From Kushneria konosiri (GTDB lineage Bacteria > Pseudomonadota > Gammaproteobacteria > Pseudomonadales > Halomonadaceae), in contig NZ_CP021323.1 of the NCBI RefSeq assembly GCF_002155145.1, positions 2,046,001 through 2,110,000 of the forward strand: a stretch of DNA of 64,000 nucleotides. The letters are read 5' to 3'. The translations under genes were made by a program, and so were the position numbers. Shown here piece by piece: positions 1 through 9,354 of the stretch (its first letter is position 1; every line of letters begins with the position of its first letter). The notes beneath the pieces are model-generated. The model saw only the letters and a program-made list of their open reading frames with translations. It was not told where the DNA came from and ran no database searches.

Positions 1-263
1 CGCAGGTTCATCTGACTTCCCGAGCAAAACAGAAACAGTGCAATCAGGACCAGAGCGCCGTCCTTGAAAAGTTCCTGGGAGAAGCCGCCGATACGTAAAA
101 ATTCGTAGTTTCCACTGTCGGTCTGGCCGGCCCCCAACCATTGCAGAACCGCGGTGATCCAGGGCAGATGCAGTTGATCGATGGTATTCAGCGTCGCGCC
201 AAGAATCAGCGGCACGACCATAAGGCCCCCTGGAACCTTCTGCACCGTGGCAAGTAAACGCAT
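1..263 (-). CDS. kdgT: 2-keto-3-deoxygluconate permease, N-terminal part (runs off left edge)
   Basis: Only the first 87 codons lie in the window; the rest is beyond position 1. The protein begins MRLLATVQKVPGGLMVVPL and continues with a hydrophobic helix (LVLIALFLFCSGSQMNL), matching the N-terminus of the KdgT family of inner-membrane proton-coupled importers for 2-keto-3-deoxygluconate, an intermediate of pectin and uronate breakdown. The ATG is preceded on the minus strand by a GGGAG about 11 bases upstream. A 15-base palindrome lies 74 bases upstream and may be its operator. The family call rests on the N-terminus alone, so the exact substrate is uncertain. Confidence 0.75.
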   Translation of the reverse strand, partial: MRLLATVQKVPGGLMVVPLILGATLNTIDQLHLPWITAVLQWLGAGQTDSGNYEFLRIGGFSQELFKDGALVLIALFLFCSGSQMNL

Positions 264-336
264 AAGCCTGTGTCTCCCGCTGACCGTAATCGACACCTGC
301 AGAATGCAGATGAGATGATTGGAACGAGAGAAAAAA

Positions 337-351
337 TGATCGAATCGATCA
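337..351. promoter_or_regulatory. Perfect palindrome upstream of kdgT, candidate operator
   Basis: TGATCGA and TCGATCA flank a single central A, giving a 15-base perfect inverted repeat about 74 bases upstream of the kdgT start. Its size and place suit a dimeric repressor site controlling sugar-acid uptake. The 235-base gap holding it (264-498) shows no other gene. The regulator is unknown. Confidence 0.35.
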
Positions 352-498
352 CGATGAGCAATGCGACCAACGTGGCATGTCCTGTCGATATGCCTCGCTT
401 TTGTCGATGGGCCGGTGATTCAAGAGACAGTTATCAGTGCGCCTCTACGACCAAAGAGAGAGGGGCGTATTCCGGCTCGACAGGAGTGTTCGGGCAAA

Positions 499-3408
499 TC
501 AGGTGGATATCAGGGCATCATCAAACTGGTGTACGCGGCCGCGTCCGGCATGCTTGGCGCTATACAGTGCACGGTCTGCCAGTTCGATCAGGGCGTTCAT
601 GTCATGGCCCTGGCGGGGGGCCTCGACCAGTCCGGCTGAAAACGTAAGATGACTGATTCGATCATCTCCGGCCTGCATGGACCATTGACCAAACTGCTCG
701 AGCACCTCACTGAGCCGTATCATGGCAATGGCGGCAGAGGCGCCCGGCAGGACCACAATGAACTCTTCGCCACCATAGCGACAGGCGATGTCCGTGGCAC
801 GTAGCCGCTGGGTCAGAATGTCGCCGAGTGCGACGAGGACCTGGTCGCCGGCATCGTGACCCCAGGTGTCGTTGAGTCGCTTGAAGTGATCCAGATCCAG
901 CAGTGCCAGCGAGACCGGCGACGCCGCGCTGGCGCCTGCAAGCAGGTCGGGGAGTGTCTCGTTGAGATAGCGTCGGTTATAAAGTCCGGTCAAGGCATCC
1001 CGGTAGGCGTGATTGGTCAGCTGAGTGCGCAGACGCAGATTGATCAACATCAGTGTCAGAATTCGGGCCGTTTCATCGGTCATGCGTTCAAGACGATGAC
1101 GGTCTTCGTCGTCCAGTGGCTCCGCTTGCAGGGTCATGCGCCCCAGTGCGCCAGTGGTGGTCGTCAGGCGCTGGCGGTATTCAAATGCAGGGTGTCTGGC
1201 CAGAGTGCCTCCCCAGGTAATGCAGTGCGCCTGACCCAGCTCCTCGATGCGCAGGGCCAGTTCGCCACGAGTGTCAGGAAAGCATTGGGGTAGATGTTCC
1301 TCCAGCAGCGGGATGACGCCGACAATGTCATTGAGCTCAAACAGTCGTGTGCTCAGCTCATTGAGATGCTGTCGATGCAGGCCGTCACGAGAGAGGCGCT
1401 GATTCAGCAGCACCAGACCCTGTTCAGCCTCCTTGCGCGCCGTGATGTCATGCACCATTTCATAAATCAGCGTCCTTCCGCCGATGACAATAGAGGCCAC
1501 AAACACTTCCACATCGCGGATGGTGCCATCGGCCAGACGGTGACGGGTCTCGAAATGCCCTTCCCGTTTCAGCAGTGTCAGTCGGGCGCGCTCCTGACGG
1601 GTTTCATGAGGCGTCAGTGAAATGTCAGCCATGGTCATCGTCTTGAGCGTATCCAGCGAATGGCCGTAATAGTCGCTGGCCGCCGCATTGGCATCTGTTA
1701 CGGCACCACTGACCGGGTCAATGAGCAGTTTGATGGCATTGCCGCTTTCAAAGGTACTGCGATAAAGCCCGGCGTTTTCAATCAACAGTTCGGTCGCCTG
1801 TCTACGGGCGCTGATGTCCTCGATCAACAGAAGGTACATGTCTTCTTCAGGCAGCGATGAGATGACCCATTCGGTCCACAGTGACTGTTCGGTTCGATCA
1901 TGGCCACAAAGGCTCATGCGCAGCTCGTGTTGCCAGATCGATTCGCGACTTGCCGTATCACCTTGTTGCTGCCATTCCTGCCAGTATTGCAGAGCTTCCG
2001 AGCACTCCTCGGCGTTGACCCACTCCCAGATATTGTCCTGACCGATGACAATCTCATGTGGTTTTAGAAGCTGTTCCAGCATGGAGTTGTGCTGGTGTAT
2101 GACGCCCTGTCGGTCGAGCACCAGCATGCTGAGCGGGGTGGTATCAAACAGGGTCTGCAAGCGCTGACGGGTTTCTGCCAGGCGCTGTTCCTGTTCGCGA
2201 CGTGCCTGAATATCGATGGTGATGCCTGTCACCCGAGTGGGGCGTTGTGCCTCGTCAAAGGCCATGATCTGGCCGTTGGCCAGTACCCAGCGCCATTGCT
2301 GGCGGGCATCAAGCAGACGATATTCACAGCGCCAGTGCTCGCTGTGGCCCGTGACGTGCTCATTAAAGCTTGCCAGTACCCGTTCCCGATCATCGGGGTG
2401 AAACATGCGCTCATGCCAGATTTCGGCAGCGCGAGGCATGGTGCCGTTGCGATACCCCAGCATCTGATGAAACTGGGGCGAAGCAAAGACTTCATTGGTC
2501 TCTAGGTTCATGTCCCATACGCCGGTGCCGGAACCGGTCAGTGCAAGATTCCAGCGCTGCTCCTGATCTGCCAGCCGGGAGCGGGCATCGTTCAGGGCCT
2601 GCCATGGATAGCGCAGGTGGCTCAAAAAGAGCGCCCGAAAGATGAGGATGTAGGAAATGGCCTTGTAGACATGTCCGAGAATGTTGAACTCGTCATTGGC
2701 GGAGCCATAGAGCGTAAAGCAGATTTCGGCCAGCGCCGTCACCCAGGCCGCCAGGGTGAGCATCTCCCTGTCACGTCGCTGACGCAGGCGGGCAGAGCGC
2801 AGCAAAATGATGCCGGCCAGCACGGCCAGCACGGCCAGCCCCCATTCGAGCATGATCTTGAGCAGCGTCAATCCCTGATTTGGGATGTAGAGGGCAGGCA
2901 GCTGCCGTGAAAAGCCAAGGACAGCGATCACCACCAGGGTACCTGCGGCAAGAAACAGCATCATTGTCAGGCGAGGGAATCGGGCTGCCTTGTCCGAAAA
3001 ATGGGAAAGCGACAGCAGCAGCAGCGCGCTGATCGCGCACAGCCGAGCGAAAAGCCAGAAGTAGATGGCCTTGTCGAGCGTATTGGTCGAGAAGAATTCC
3101 GCCATTCCCGGCATGGAGAGCAGATGCAGGGTGTCCATGACGGCCGACAGCGCCAGCAGGCTACCCACGCAAAGATACTGATAGGACAGGGTTCGGTAAC
3201 TGTTGAAAATGGCCAGCGCAGAAAGAACCGCCACGACCACACAGGTCAGCTCTACAAGAGAGTGAAAGCTCAGGTAGCTGTGCATCAGGCCGAAGCTCTG
3301 CTGACCGGGCATCAGCCTCATGATGATCATGAGCATCAGCAGCAGTGCAAAAAGGCCGCCCATCGGGCCGGTCAGAAGGTGTTTGAGAGCTGTCTTGAGC
3401 GTTGCCAT
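499..3408 (-). CDS. Membrane-bound diguanylate cyclase with MASE3, three PAS and GGDEF domains
   Basis: 969 residues. Residues 1-270 are hydrophobic with about eight helices and resemble the MASE3 membrane sensor (helix starting FHSLVELTCVVVAVLSA). Three PAS domains follow, starting near 285 (WNLALTGSGTGVWDMNLETN), 410 (LFDTTPLSMLVLD) and 545 (YRSTFESGNAIKLLIDP), then a linker and a C-terminal GGDEF domain. The signature GGEEF is at 879-883, preceded by RATD, the RxxD inhibitory site through which c-di-GMP gives product feedback. No EAL domain follows, so it should make c-di-GMP from two GTP. The input signal is unknown. It stands alone, between kdgT and a MATE gene on the same strand. The Shine-Dalgarno sequence before the ATG is weak. 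Confidence 0.9.
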   Translation of the reverse strand: MATLKTALKHLLTGPMGGLFALLLMLMIIMRLMPGQQSFGLMHSYLSFHSLVELTCVVVAVLSALAIFNSYRTLSYQYLCVGSLLALSAVMDTLHLLSMPGMAEFFSTNTLDKAIYFWLFARLCAISALLLLSLSHFSDKAARFPRLTMMLFLAAGTLVVIAVLGFSRQLPALYIPNQGLTLLKIMLEWGLAVLAVLAGIILLRSARLRQRRDREMLTLAAWVTALAEICFTLYGSANDEFNILGHVYKAISYILIFRALFLSHLRYPWQALNDARSRLADQEQRWNLALTGSGTGVWDMNLETNEVFASPQFHQMLGYRNGTMPRAAEIWHERMFHPDDRERVLASFNEHVTGHSEHWRCEYRLLDARQQWRWVLANGQIMAFDEAQRPTRVTGITIDIQARREQEQRLAETRQRLQTLFDTTPLSMLVLDRQGVIHQHNSMLEQLLKPHEIVIGQDNIWEWVNAEECSEALQYWQEWQQQGDTASRESIWQHELRMSLCGHDRTEQSLWTEWVISSLPEEDMYLLLIEDISARRQATELLIENAGLYRSTFESGNAIKLLIDPVSGAVTDANAAASDYYGHSLDTLKTMTMADISLTPHETRQERARLTLLKREGHFETRHRLADGTIRDVEVFVASIVIGGRTLIYEMVHDITARKEAEQGLVLLNQRLSRDGLHRQHLNELSTRLFELNDIVGVIPLLEEHLPQCFPDTRGELALRIEELGQAHCITWGGTLARHPAFEYRQRLTTTTGALGRMTLQAEPLDDEDRHRLERMTDETARILTLMLINLRLRTQLTNHAYRDALTGLYNRRYLNETLPDLLAGASAASPVSLALLDLDHFKRLNDTWGHDAGDQVLVALGDILTQRLRATDIACRYGGEEFIVVLPGASAAIAMIRLSEVLEQFGQWSMQAGDDRISHLTFSAGLVEAPRQGHDMNALIELADRALYSAKHAGRGRVHQFDDALIST

Positions 3409-3497
3409 TCCGTTTTCCGGCGTTAAGAGGCGCAGGTCTGCATATTAAGGCAATGGGTACAGGACGTTAACGTTGGAAAATCGCGCTTTCCTGGGGG

Positions 3498-4859
3498 TTA
3501 TTCATGGCAACGGAGAGCATTTCCCCGATCCGCCCATCGGCCCCGACGTCTTGAAAGATAGATCATGCCCAATCCCAGCGAGCGCACCAGTGTGAAGATC
3601 GTAAAGGCCAGCCAGAGCCCGTGATTGCCCAGTGGCTGCGTCAGCCACCATACCGGCAGATAGGTCAGTAGTGCCGCAATGATCGTGTCGCGCATGGCGC
3701 GCGTATCCGTCGTGCCGATAAAGACCCCGTCCAGCAGATAGCTCCAGACGGCAATCAGCGGCATGATGACCAGCCACGGCAAATAGGTTCCCGCCAGCTG
3801 TCGAATGGCCTCGATATCGGTCAGGCGGGCAATCAGCCAGGGGCCGATCATTGCAAAGACCAGCGCGGCCAGTGCTGCTGTCACGATCGAAAATACCGCG
3901 CAGGCGCGTACCGAGCGGCCGAATTCGTCCCAGTCGGAGCGCCCGGCCGCCTTGCCGGTCAGGGCCTCGGCGGCGTTGGCAAAACCATCCAGACCGTAGG
4001 AGATCATCATGACCAGCTGCATCAGGATGGCGTTGGCGGCCAGCGTTTGATCTCCCATCCGGGCGCCCTGGGAGGTGAAAAAGGCCATGGCAAAAAGCAG
4101 GCACAAGGTGCGAATAAAAAGGTGACGATTGACGCGAAAAAGCTCGCCATAGGCGGCCAGACGCTTGAGTGGTGTGGGATCGAACCGTCCGCCCAGCGTT
4201 TTCAGTGCGCGGCATACCATCCATAGCCCGAAGGCCAGGGCCGTGTAGTCGCCAATCAGCGAGGCCGTGGCCACGCCCTTGACGTTCATGTCGAGCCCGA
4301 CCACCAGTACGATATCCAGCACGATGTTGACGCCATTGGTGATCAGCATCAAAAGCAGGGTCACTCGAGCATTCTGGCGCCCCAGAAACCAGCCGATGAT
4401 GGCGTAGTTCATCAGTACGGCCGGGGCAGAAAAAATACGCACGTGAGCGTAATCGGCGGCCAGCTGCGCGGTGACGTCACTGTCGGGCTGCAACAGCCAG
4501 AGGCCCAGGTTGACCAGCGGTGTCGATAGCGCGATCAATCCCAGACCAATGACCACGGCAATCAAAAGGGACTGGCCGAGCAGATTGCGAACGGCTTGAT
4601 CCTCGCCGCGTCCGACGGCCTGGGAGGTCAGGCCGGTAGTCCCCATGCGCAGAAAGCCAAACCCCCAGAACAGGAAACTGAACAGTGTACTGCCAAGGGT
4701 CACGGCCGCCAGGTAGCGCGCATGCGGCAGGTGTCCGATCACGGCGGTATCGACCAGTCCCAGCAGCGGTACGCTGGCATTGGAGATGATGATGGGCCAT
4801 GAAAGACGCCAGACATCATGCAGGCGCCGTGAAAAATCGGAAGAGGGTAAAAGCGACAT
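3498..4859 (-). CDS. MATE family multidrug/Na+ antiporter (DinF-like)
   Basis: 453 residues from the ATG at 4859, where MSLLPSSDFSRRLHDVWRLSWPI matches the usual beginning of MATE proteins. A longer in-frame extension back to 4943 from GTG looks unconserved. Twelve hydrophobic segments and the motif SWPIIISNASVPLLGLVDT near residue 20 identify the MatE fold; the IGHL that follows is typical of the DinF branch. The family exports cationic drugs or metabolites in exchange for Na+ or H+ across the inner membrane; the substrate cannot be read from sequence. No good ribosome binding site precedes either start, so the exact N-terminus is uncertain. A strong terminator (4973-5004) separates it from yfhL upstream. 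Confidence 0.88.
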   Translation of the reverse strand: MSLLPSSDFSRRLHDVWRLSWPIIISNASVPLLGLVDTAVIGHLPHARYLAAVTLGSTLFSFLFWGFGFLRMGTTGLTSQAVGRGEDQAVRNLLGQSLLIAVVIGLGLIALSTPLVNLGLWLLQPDSDVTAQLAADYAHVRIFSAPAVLMNYAIIGWFLGRQNARVTLLLMLITNGVNIVLDIVLVVGLDMNVKGVATASLIGDYTALAFGLWMVCRALKTLGGRFDPTPLKRLAAYGELFRVNRHLFIRTLCLLFAMAFFTSQGARMGDQTLAANAILMQLVMMISYGLDGFANAAEALTGKAAGRSDWDEFGRSVRACAVFSIVTAALAALVFAMIGPWLIARLTDIEAIRQLAGTYLPWLVIMPLIAVWSYLLDGVFIGTTDTRAMRDTIIAALLTYLPVWWLTQPLGNHGLWLAFTIFTLVRSLGLGMIYLSRRRGRWADRGNALRCHE

Positions 4860-4972
4860 GGGGGTACCGACTGTTTTGGGCTCGTGGAGCTTGCCATACG
4901 TTGCAGGCGACGTCAGTCGACCAGCTATTTCGGGTGGTGGCACATGCCCGGCTTCTGATGTTCTCGCTCAGC

Positions 4973-5004
4973 AAAAGGGGGTGGCCTGTGGGCCACCCCC
5001 TTTT
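4973..5004 (-). terminator. Rho-independent terminator after yfhL
   Basis: A perfect 14-bp stem (AAAAGGGGGTGGCC and its complement) with a 4-base loop. It lies 25 bases beyond the yfhL stop codon, and the stem ends in four T on either strand, so it could work in both directions. Confidence 0.85.
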
Positions 5005-5028
5005 GAATCACATGCTGGGTCGCAGAAC

Positions 5029-5879
<851 letters not shown>

Positions 5880-5988
5880 TCATGTCGTTGATACGCCGGG
5901 TGCTATCAGGTCGGGGCCGCGAGATTACTGTAAAGCATCATGGTCGACAACCATGCCGGTCGAACCGGCACGGGGGCGGTTCAGTTCG

Positions 5989-7881
5989 TTAATCGAGCGT
6001 GCCGAACGGGTTGTCGACTTCAAGCGACACCGGCTTGTGATAGCCTGGAATAAGGATCTCCCGGGCGCCGACCTCGAGTTCGGGGCCTTCAAGCACGCCT
6101 TCACCAAAGCGATAGGTGGGCGAGAACTCGCCCTTTTGCGACTGTGCCTCGAAATGCGCCTGACGCGCCTGTACCTGTTCACGGCGACGGCGCCACTGGG
6201 TCATGGCGGCCTCACCGTGGCGCTGCGTCAATAGCCTTTCGGTGACTTCCGGCGACAGCAGGGGCGCAGTGGCATTATTGCCACCAAAACCCTTGGCGTT
6301 GATGAAGCTGACGTCAGCGCGAAACTCGCGGTGCTCGCGGAAAAGATCCAGACGTTCGCCATGGACATCATCGGCCACGGCATCGAGGGTAAAGATACCC
6401 GGCAGCAGGCCGGTTTTGAAACTGCCCAGAGCGCTTGTAAGCTGATCGCCGGCCGCGCTGCCCTGGGAATGCCCCAGATAGGCCTTGATGGCGGTGACCG
6501 GCCAGTGCTCGATGTTGTTGGCGCGTGCGACGCTGTCGAGCACGTGGGATTCGGTAGTCCGATTCTTGGGCGTGCTGGTGCCATGAGAGTGGATGTAGCT
6601 GCGCTCGCGTACGGCCTTTTCACCCAGAATATCTCGAGCCAGCGCCACACTCTTGCCCAGTGTAATGTAGTTGCCGATGCCCGGTGCCGAGATGGAGCGC
6701 TTGTAGCCGTCGGCGTTGATAAAGACTTCCGGCACGGCGCCGAGAATGTCGGCCCCCAGTTCCAGCGCCAGGCTGTCATCCATGAGCATGACAAACTGGG
6801 CCGACTCGGCAATGGTAAAGCCACAGTTGCGTGCAAAGGGCCGGCAGACGCGCTGATAATCCTCGTCGGTCAGAAGCTCCAGTGCATCGAGTGCCTTGAC
6901 GCTGGCGTCGTCGGCCAGCGCGCTCATCACACGAAAGCCTTCAATGATTTCCGGTGTGATCGGCGCATCTGCCGTGCCGACCATGACCAGTCGACGCCTG
7001 CCCATGCGAATGTCGTCCACACCCAGGCGCAGGTTATACAAAAAGGTCGCACAGGCCCCCTGCATGGCGCCCGTGGCGCCAACGCTGCCCAGAACATAGG
7101 CATTGAGGAAGTCGGCCGGCATCTGGCCGTAGCCCAGCGGCATCTGTTTGGACGTCGCGCGCTGGCCGGTGACAAAGCTGTTGATCAAACCGCCCCAGCC
7201 CTGGGCATCCAGCTGTCCGATCGAATTGCCGGCGTAGACGGCGATCTGATCGGGGTCGAGCTGCTGACTCAGGCTATCCCATTCGAAACCGCTCTGGCCC
7301 AGACAGTCGGAGGCTGCAAAGATGGTCATCGACAGGGCGCGCGGGTGGTGCACGCTGCGATAGAAGCTGGCCGGGTCAAATCCGGTTGGCAGCTGACCGG
7401 CACTCTTGACCAGTGCCTCGCGACGTTCGGGCAGCAGCACCTCAAACTCGCCGGCCGGGACGGTGACGCTGACATGGCGTTCATCGATCGTCTCGATCTG
7501 CCAGTGTGCCGGCGGATTTTCAGGCAGCTGCCGGCGGCTGAGACTGACCGTCAAGGGCGCATCGAGGGTCATGCTGGCCTGACGGTTGGCTGGAATACCG
7601 GCGTCGCCAAAGCGTTCATCCTCGAGACGACGAATCAGGGTATGACGGCGCACATGCTGCTCATGGCGTTTGGCCAGCTCTGCATCATCAAGGGGGGTAC
7701 CGTGATCATCCGGTCCGTTTGACGGGTGTTGTCCCATCAGCCGAGCGAGTCCCGAGAGGGTATACTGCCGGGCCTTTTCGGGCAGCGCATCGATCACGGT
7801 CCGATTAAAGGACTGATGACCGGACGTTCTGCCAGCGGGATTAATACCGCCCATGCCGACGATCACCGGTAACTGTGACAA
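5989..7881 (-). CDS. fabY: Beta-ketoacyl-ACP synthase, FabY type
   Basis: About 630 residues, much longer than FabB/FabF/FabH, with start LPVIVGMGGINPAGR and a thiolase-fold core that match P. aeruginosa FabY. That enzyme condenses acetyl-CoA with malonyl-ACP to begin fatty acid synthesis, replacing FabH. The active-site Cys is in GACATFLYNL (Cys277 from the start used here); the two histidines are in SHGTSTPKNR and GHSQGSAAG. I chose TTG at 7881 because GAGG sits eight bases before it and the homologous start lies here. An ATG at 7926 would add 15 residues but has no Shine-Dalgarno sequence. It is divergent from the methyltransferase gene at 8183. Confidence 0.87.
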   Translation of the reverse strand: MSQLPVIVGMGGINPAGRTSGHQSFNRTVIDALPEKARQYTLSGLARLMGQHPSNGPDDHGTPLDDAELAKRHEQHVRRHTLIRRLEDERFGDAGIPANRQASMTLDAPLTVSLSRRQLPENPPAHWQIETIDERHVSVTVPAGEFEVLLPERREALVKSAGQLPTGFDPASFYRSVHHPRALSMTIFAASDCLGQSGFEWDSLSQQLDPDQIAVYAGNSIGQLDAQGWGGLINSFVTGQRATSKQMPLGYGQMPADFLNAYVLGSVGATGAMQGACATFLYNLRLGVDDIRMGRRRLVMVGTADAPITPEIIEGFRVMSALADDASVKALDALELLTDEDYQRVCRPFARNCGFTIAESAQFVMLMDDSLALELGADILGAVPEVFINADGYKRSISAPGIGNYITLGKSVALARDILGEKAVRERSYIHSHGTSTPKNRTTESHVLDSVARANNIEHWPVTAIKAYLGHSQGSAAGDQLTSALGSFKTGLLPGIFTLDAVADDVHGERLDLFREHREFRADVSFINAKGFGGNNATAPLLSPEVTERLLTQRHGEAAMTQWRRRREQVQARQAHFEAQSQKGEFSPTYRFGEGVLEGPELEVGAREILIPGYHKPVSLEVDNPFGTLD

Positions 7882-8182
7882 GCCGAAACCCTCGTGTTGA
7901 TGCCTATAAGGAAGCGATAAAGCCATGGCGACCGCGTCGCTGAAAGGATGGCGTCATATCACCACCACTTGCCGTGGTGAGTCCGCCAAAACAGGGCAGT
8001 CATGATAGCATCGCCCCGGGCAGGACGTCATGTCGGCCGGTCAACGAGTTGTCATGTCGGGGTGGCAGGGTAGTGAGCGTGCTGTCCAGAGCATGCGGAC
8101 CGCCCGGCAGTGTCGATTCGCTCGATCAGGGGTTGGCGCCGCAGAGCGTCAATGAAGCTTCCTCCATATTGTTAAAAGTGCC

Positions 8183-8869
8183 ATGTTCGCCAACTCCACG
8201 CCGGTATATTCCCCCCAGGAAGGGCTGCATCCCGACCTTGCCCATCATGTTCAGCGCGCCCTTGATAATGAGTGGCGCCGCCCGGTGGCCGAGCACACCC
8301 AAAACGCCTTTGAGGAGGCGAAGCGCTTTTATCAGGCTCACGGTGGCCCACTGATTCTGGATGCGGGCTGTGGGACAGGACGCTCGACCCGACATCTGGC
8401 GGGCGAGTATCCTCACGCCTGTGTGCTGGGCATCGATCGCAGTGCCGATCGCCTGTCGCGGGATTACACCCGGGAGCTGGGAGATTTTCCCGACAATGCT
8501 CTGCTGGTGCGCGCCGATCTGGTTGATTTCTGGCGACTGGCGCATCTGGCCGGCTGGCGGCCGGAGCGTCACTGCATTTTCTATCCCAACCCATACCCCA
8601 AGGCGTCTCAGCTCAAGCGGCGCTGGCATGCTCATCCGGTATTTCCGGTGGTGCTGGCGCTTGGCGGGAGGCTTGAGCTACGCAGCAACTGGCAGATCTA
8701 TGTCGAGGAGTTTGCCTGCGCTGTTGAGCAGATCACGGGGCAGGCGCCAAAGATCGATACGCTATCGCTGACACCGGACAGCGAGTTCATCAGCGCTTTC
8801 GAGCAAAAGTATTTTGAAAGTCGGCATACCCTCTGGCGATTGCAGTATTCGCCAGGCGTTTCGATGTGA
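8183..8869 (+). CDS. TrmB-like SAM-dependent methyltransferase with substituted catalytic motifs
   Basis: 228 residues. A SAM-binding loop DAGCGTGRSTRHLA (about 60-73) and a YPNPYPK...KRRW segment place it in the tRNA (guanine-N7-)-methyltransferase fold. TrmB normally has FPDPWPK and a later TDW; here both aspartates are asparagine (YPNPYPK, SNW), and the C-terminal T-K-F-E motif reads S-A-F-E. It may methylate a different substrate or be a non-catalytic relative. The true TrmB is probably encoded elsewhere. The ATG lacks a clear ribosome binding site. An SMR gene follows after 42 bases on the same strand. Confidence 0.75.
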   Translation: MFANSTPVYSPQEGLHPDLAHHVQRALDNEWRRPVAEHTQNAFEEAKRFYQAHGGPLILDAGCGTGRSTRHLAGEYPHACVLGIDRSADRLSRDYTRELGDFPDNALLVRADLVDFWRLAHLAGWRPERHCIFYPNPYPKASQLKRRWHAHPVFPVVLALGGRLELRSNWQIYVEEFACAVEQITGQAPKIDTLSLTPDSEFISAFEQKYFESRHTLWRLQYSPGVSM

Positions 8870-8911
8870 AACCCTGCCTCCGTCGCCATCCAATATATAA
8901 AGGAACATGCC

Positions 8912-9250
8912 GTGTCCTTGCAGCTCTATCTGTATCTGATTTTGGCCATTTTCGCCGAAGTCATCGCCACCAATGCGCTCAAGGCCTCCAACACCTTCAC
9001 GCGCTGGGGGCCGAGTCTGATCACGGTGGTGGGTTACGGACTGGCATTTTATCTGCTGTCCGTGGTGCTCAAGAGTATGCCGGTAGGCGTGGCCTATGCC
9101 ATCTGGGCAGGGCTTGGCATGGTATTGACCCTGCTGGTAGCCATGATCGTGTTTGGCGAGCGACCTGACCTGCCGGCGATGCTGGGTATCGCGCTGATTG
9201 TCTCCGGTGTGGTCGTGCTGCAGTGCTTTTCAAAAATGAACGCGCACTAG
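8912..9250 (+). CDS. Small multidrug resistance (SMR) transporter
   Basis: 112 residues with four predicted membrane helices, the standard SMR size. The essential membrane-embedded glutamate is present in AIFAEVIAT (Glu16), and the conserved Y-A-I-W-A-G-L-G segment in helix 3 is intact. SMR dimers exchange protons for quaternary ammonium cations or guanidinium. EmrE/QacE-type and Gdx-type members are hard to separate by eye; the helix 1 residues AEVIATNALKAS favour the EmrE/QacE type. GTG is the start, with AAGGA nine bases upstream; an out-of-frame ATG just before it is not used. Confidence 0.9.
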   Translation: MSLQLYLYLILAIFAEVIATNALKASNTFTRWGPSLITVVGYGLAFYLLSVVLKSMPVGVAYAIWAGLGMVLTLLVAMIVFGERPDLPAMLGIALIVSGVVVLQCFSKMNAH

Positions 9251-9354
9251 CGCGCCTGAAAAACCGCGGATATTGGTGGCGCACATTGCCACGGTACAGG
9301 CATGCCCATTACTCTGAGGCTTAAACAAGATGCTTCTGGAACAGGGAATTTTTC

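Noticed and set aside
6331-7722. 463-codon frame on the plus strand opposite fabY
   Set aside because: Shadow of the clear FabY reading frame with no domain of its own.
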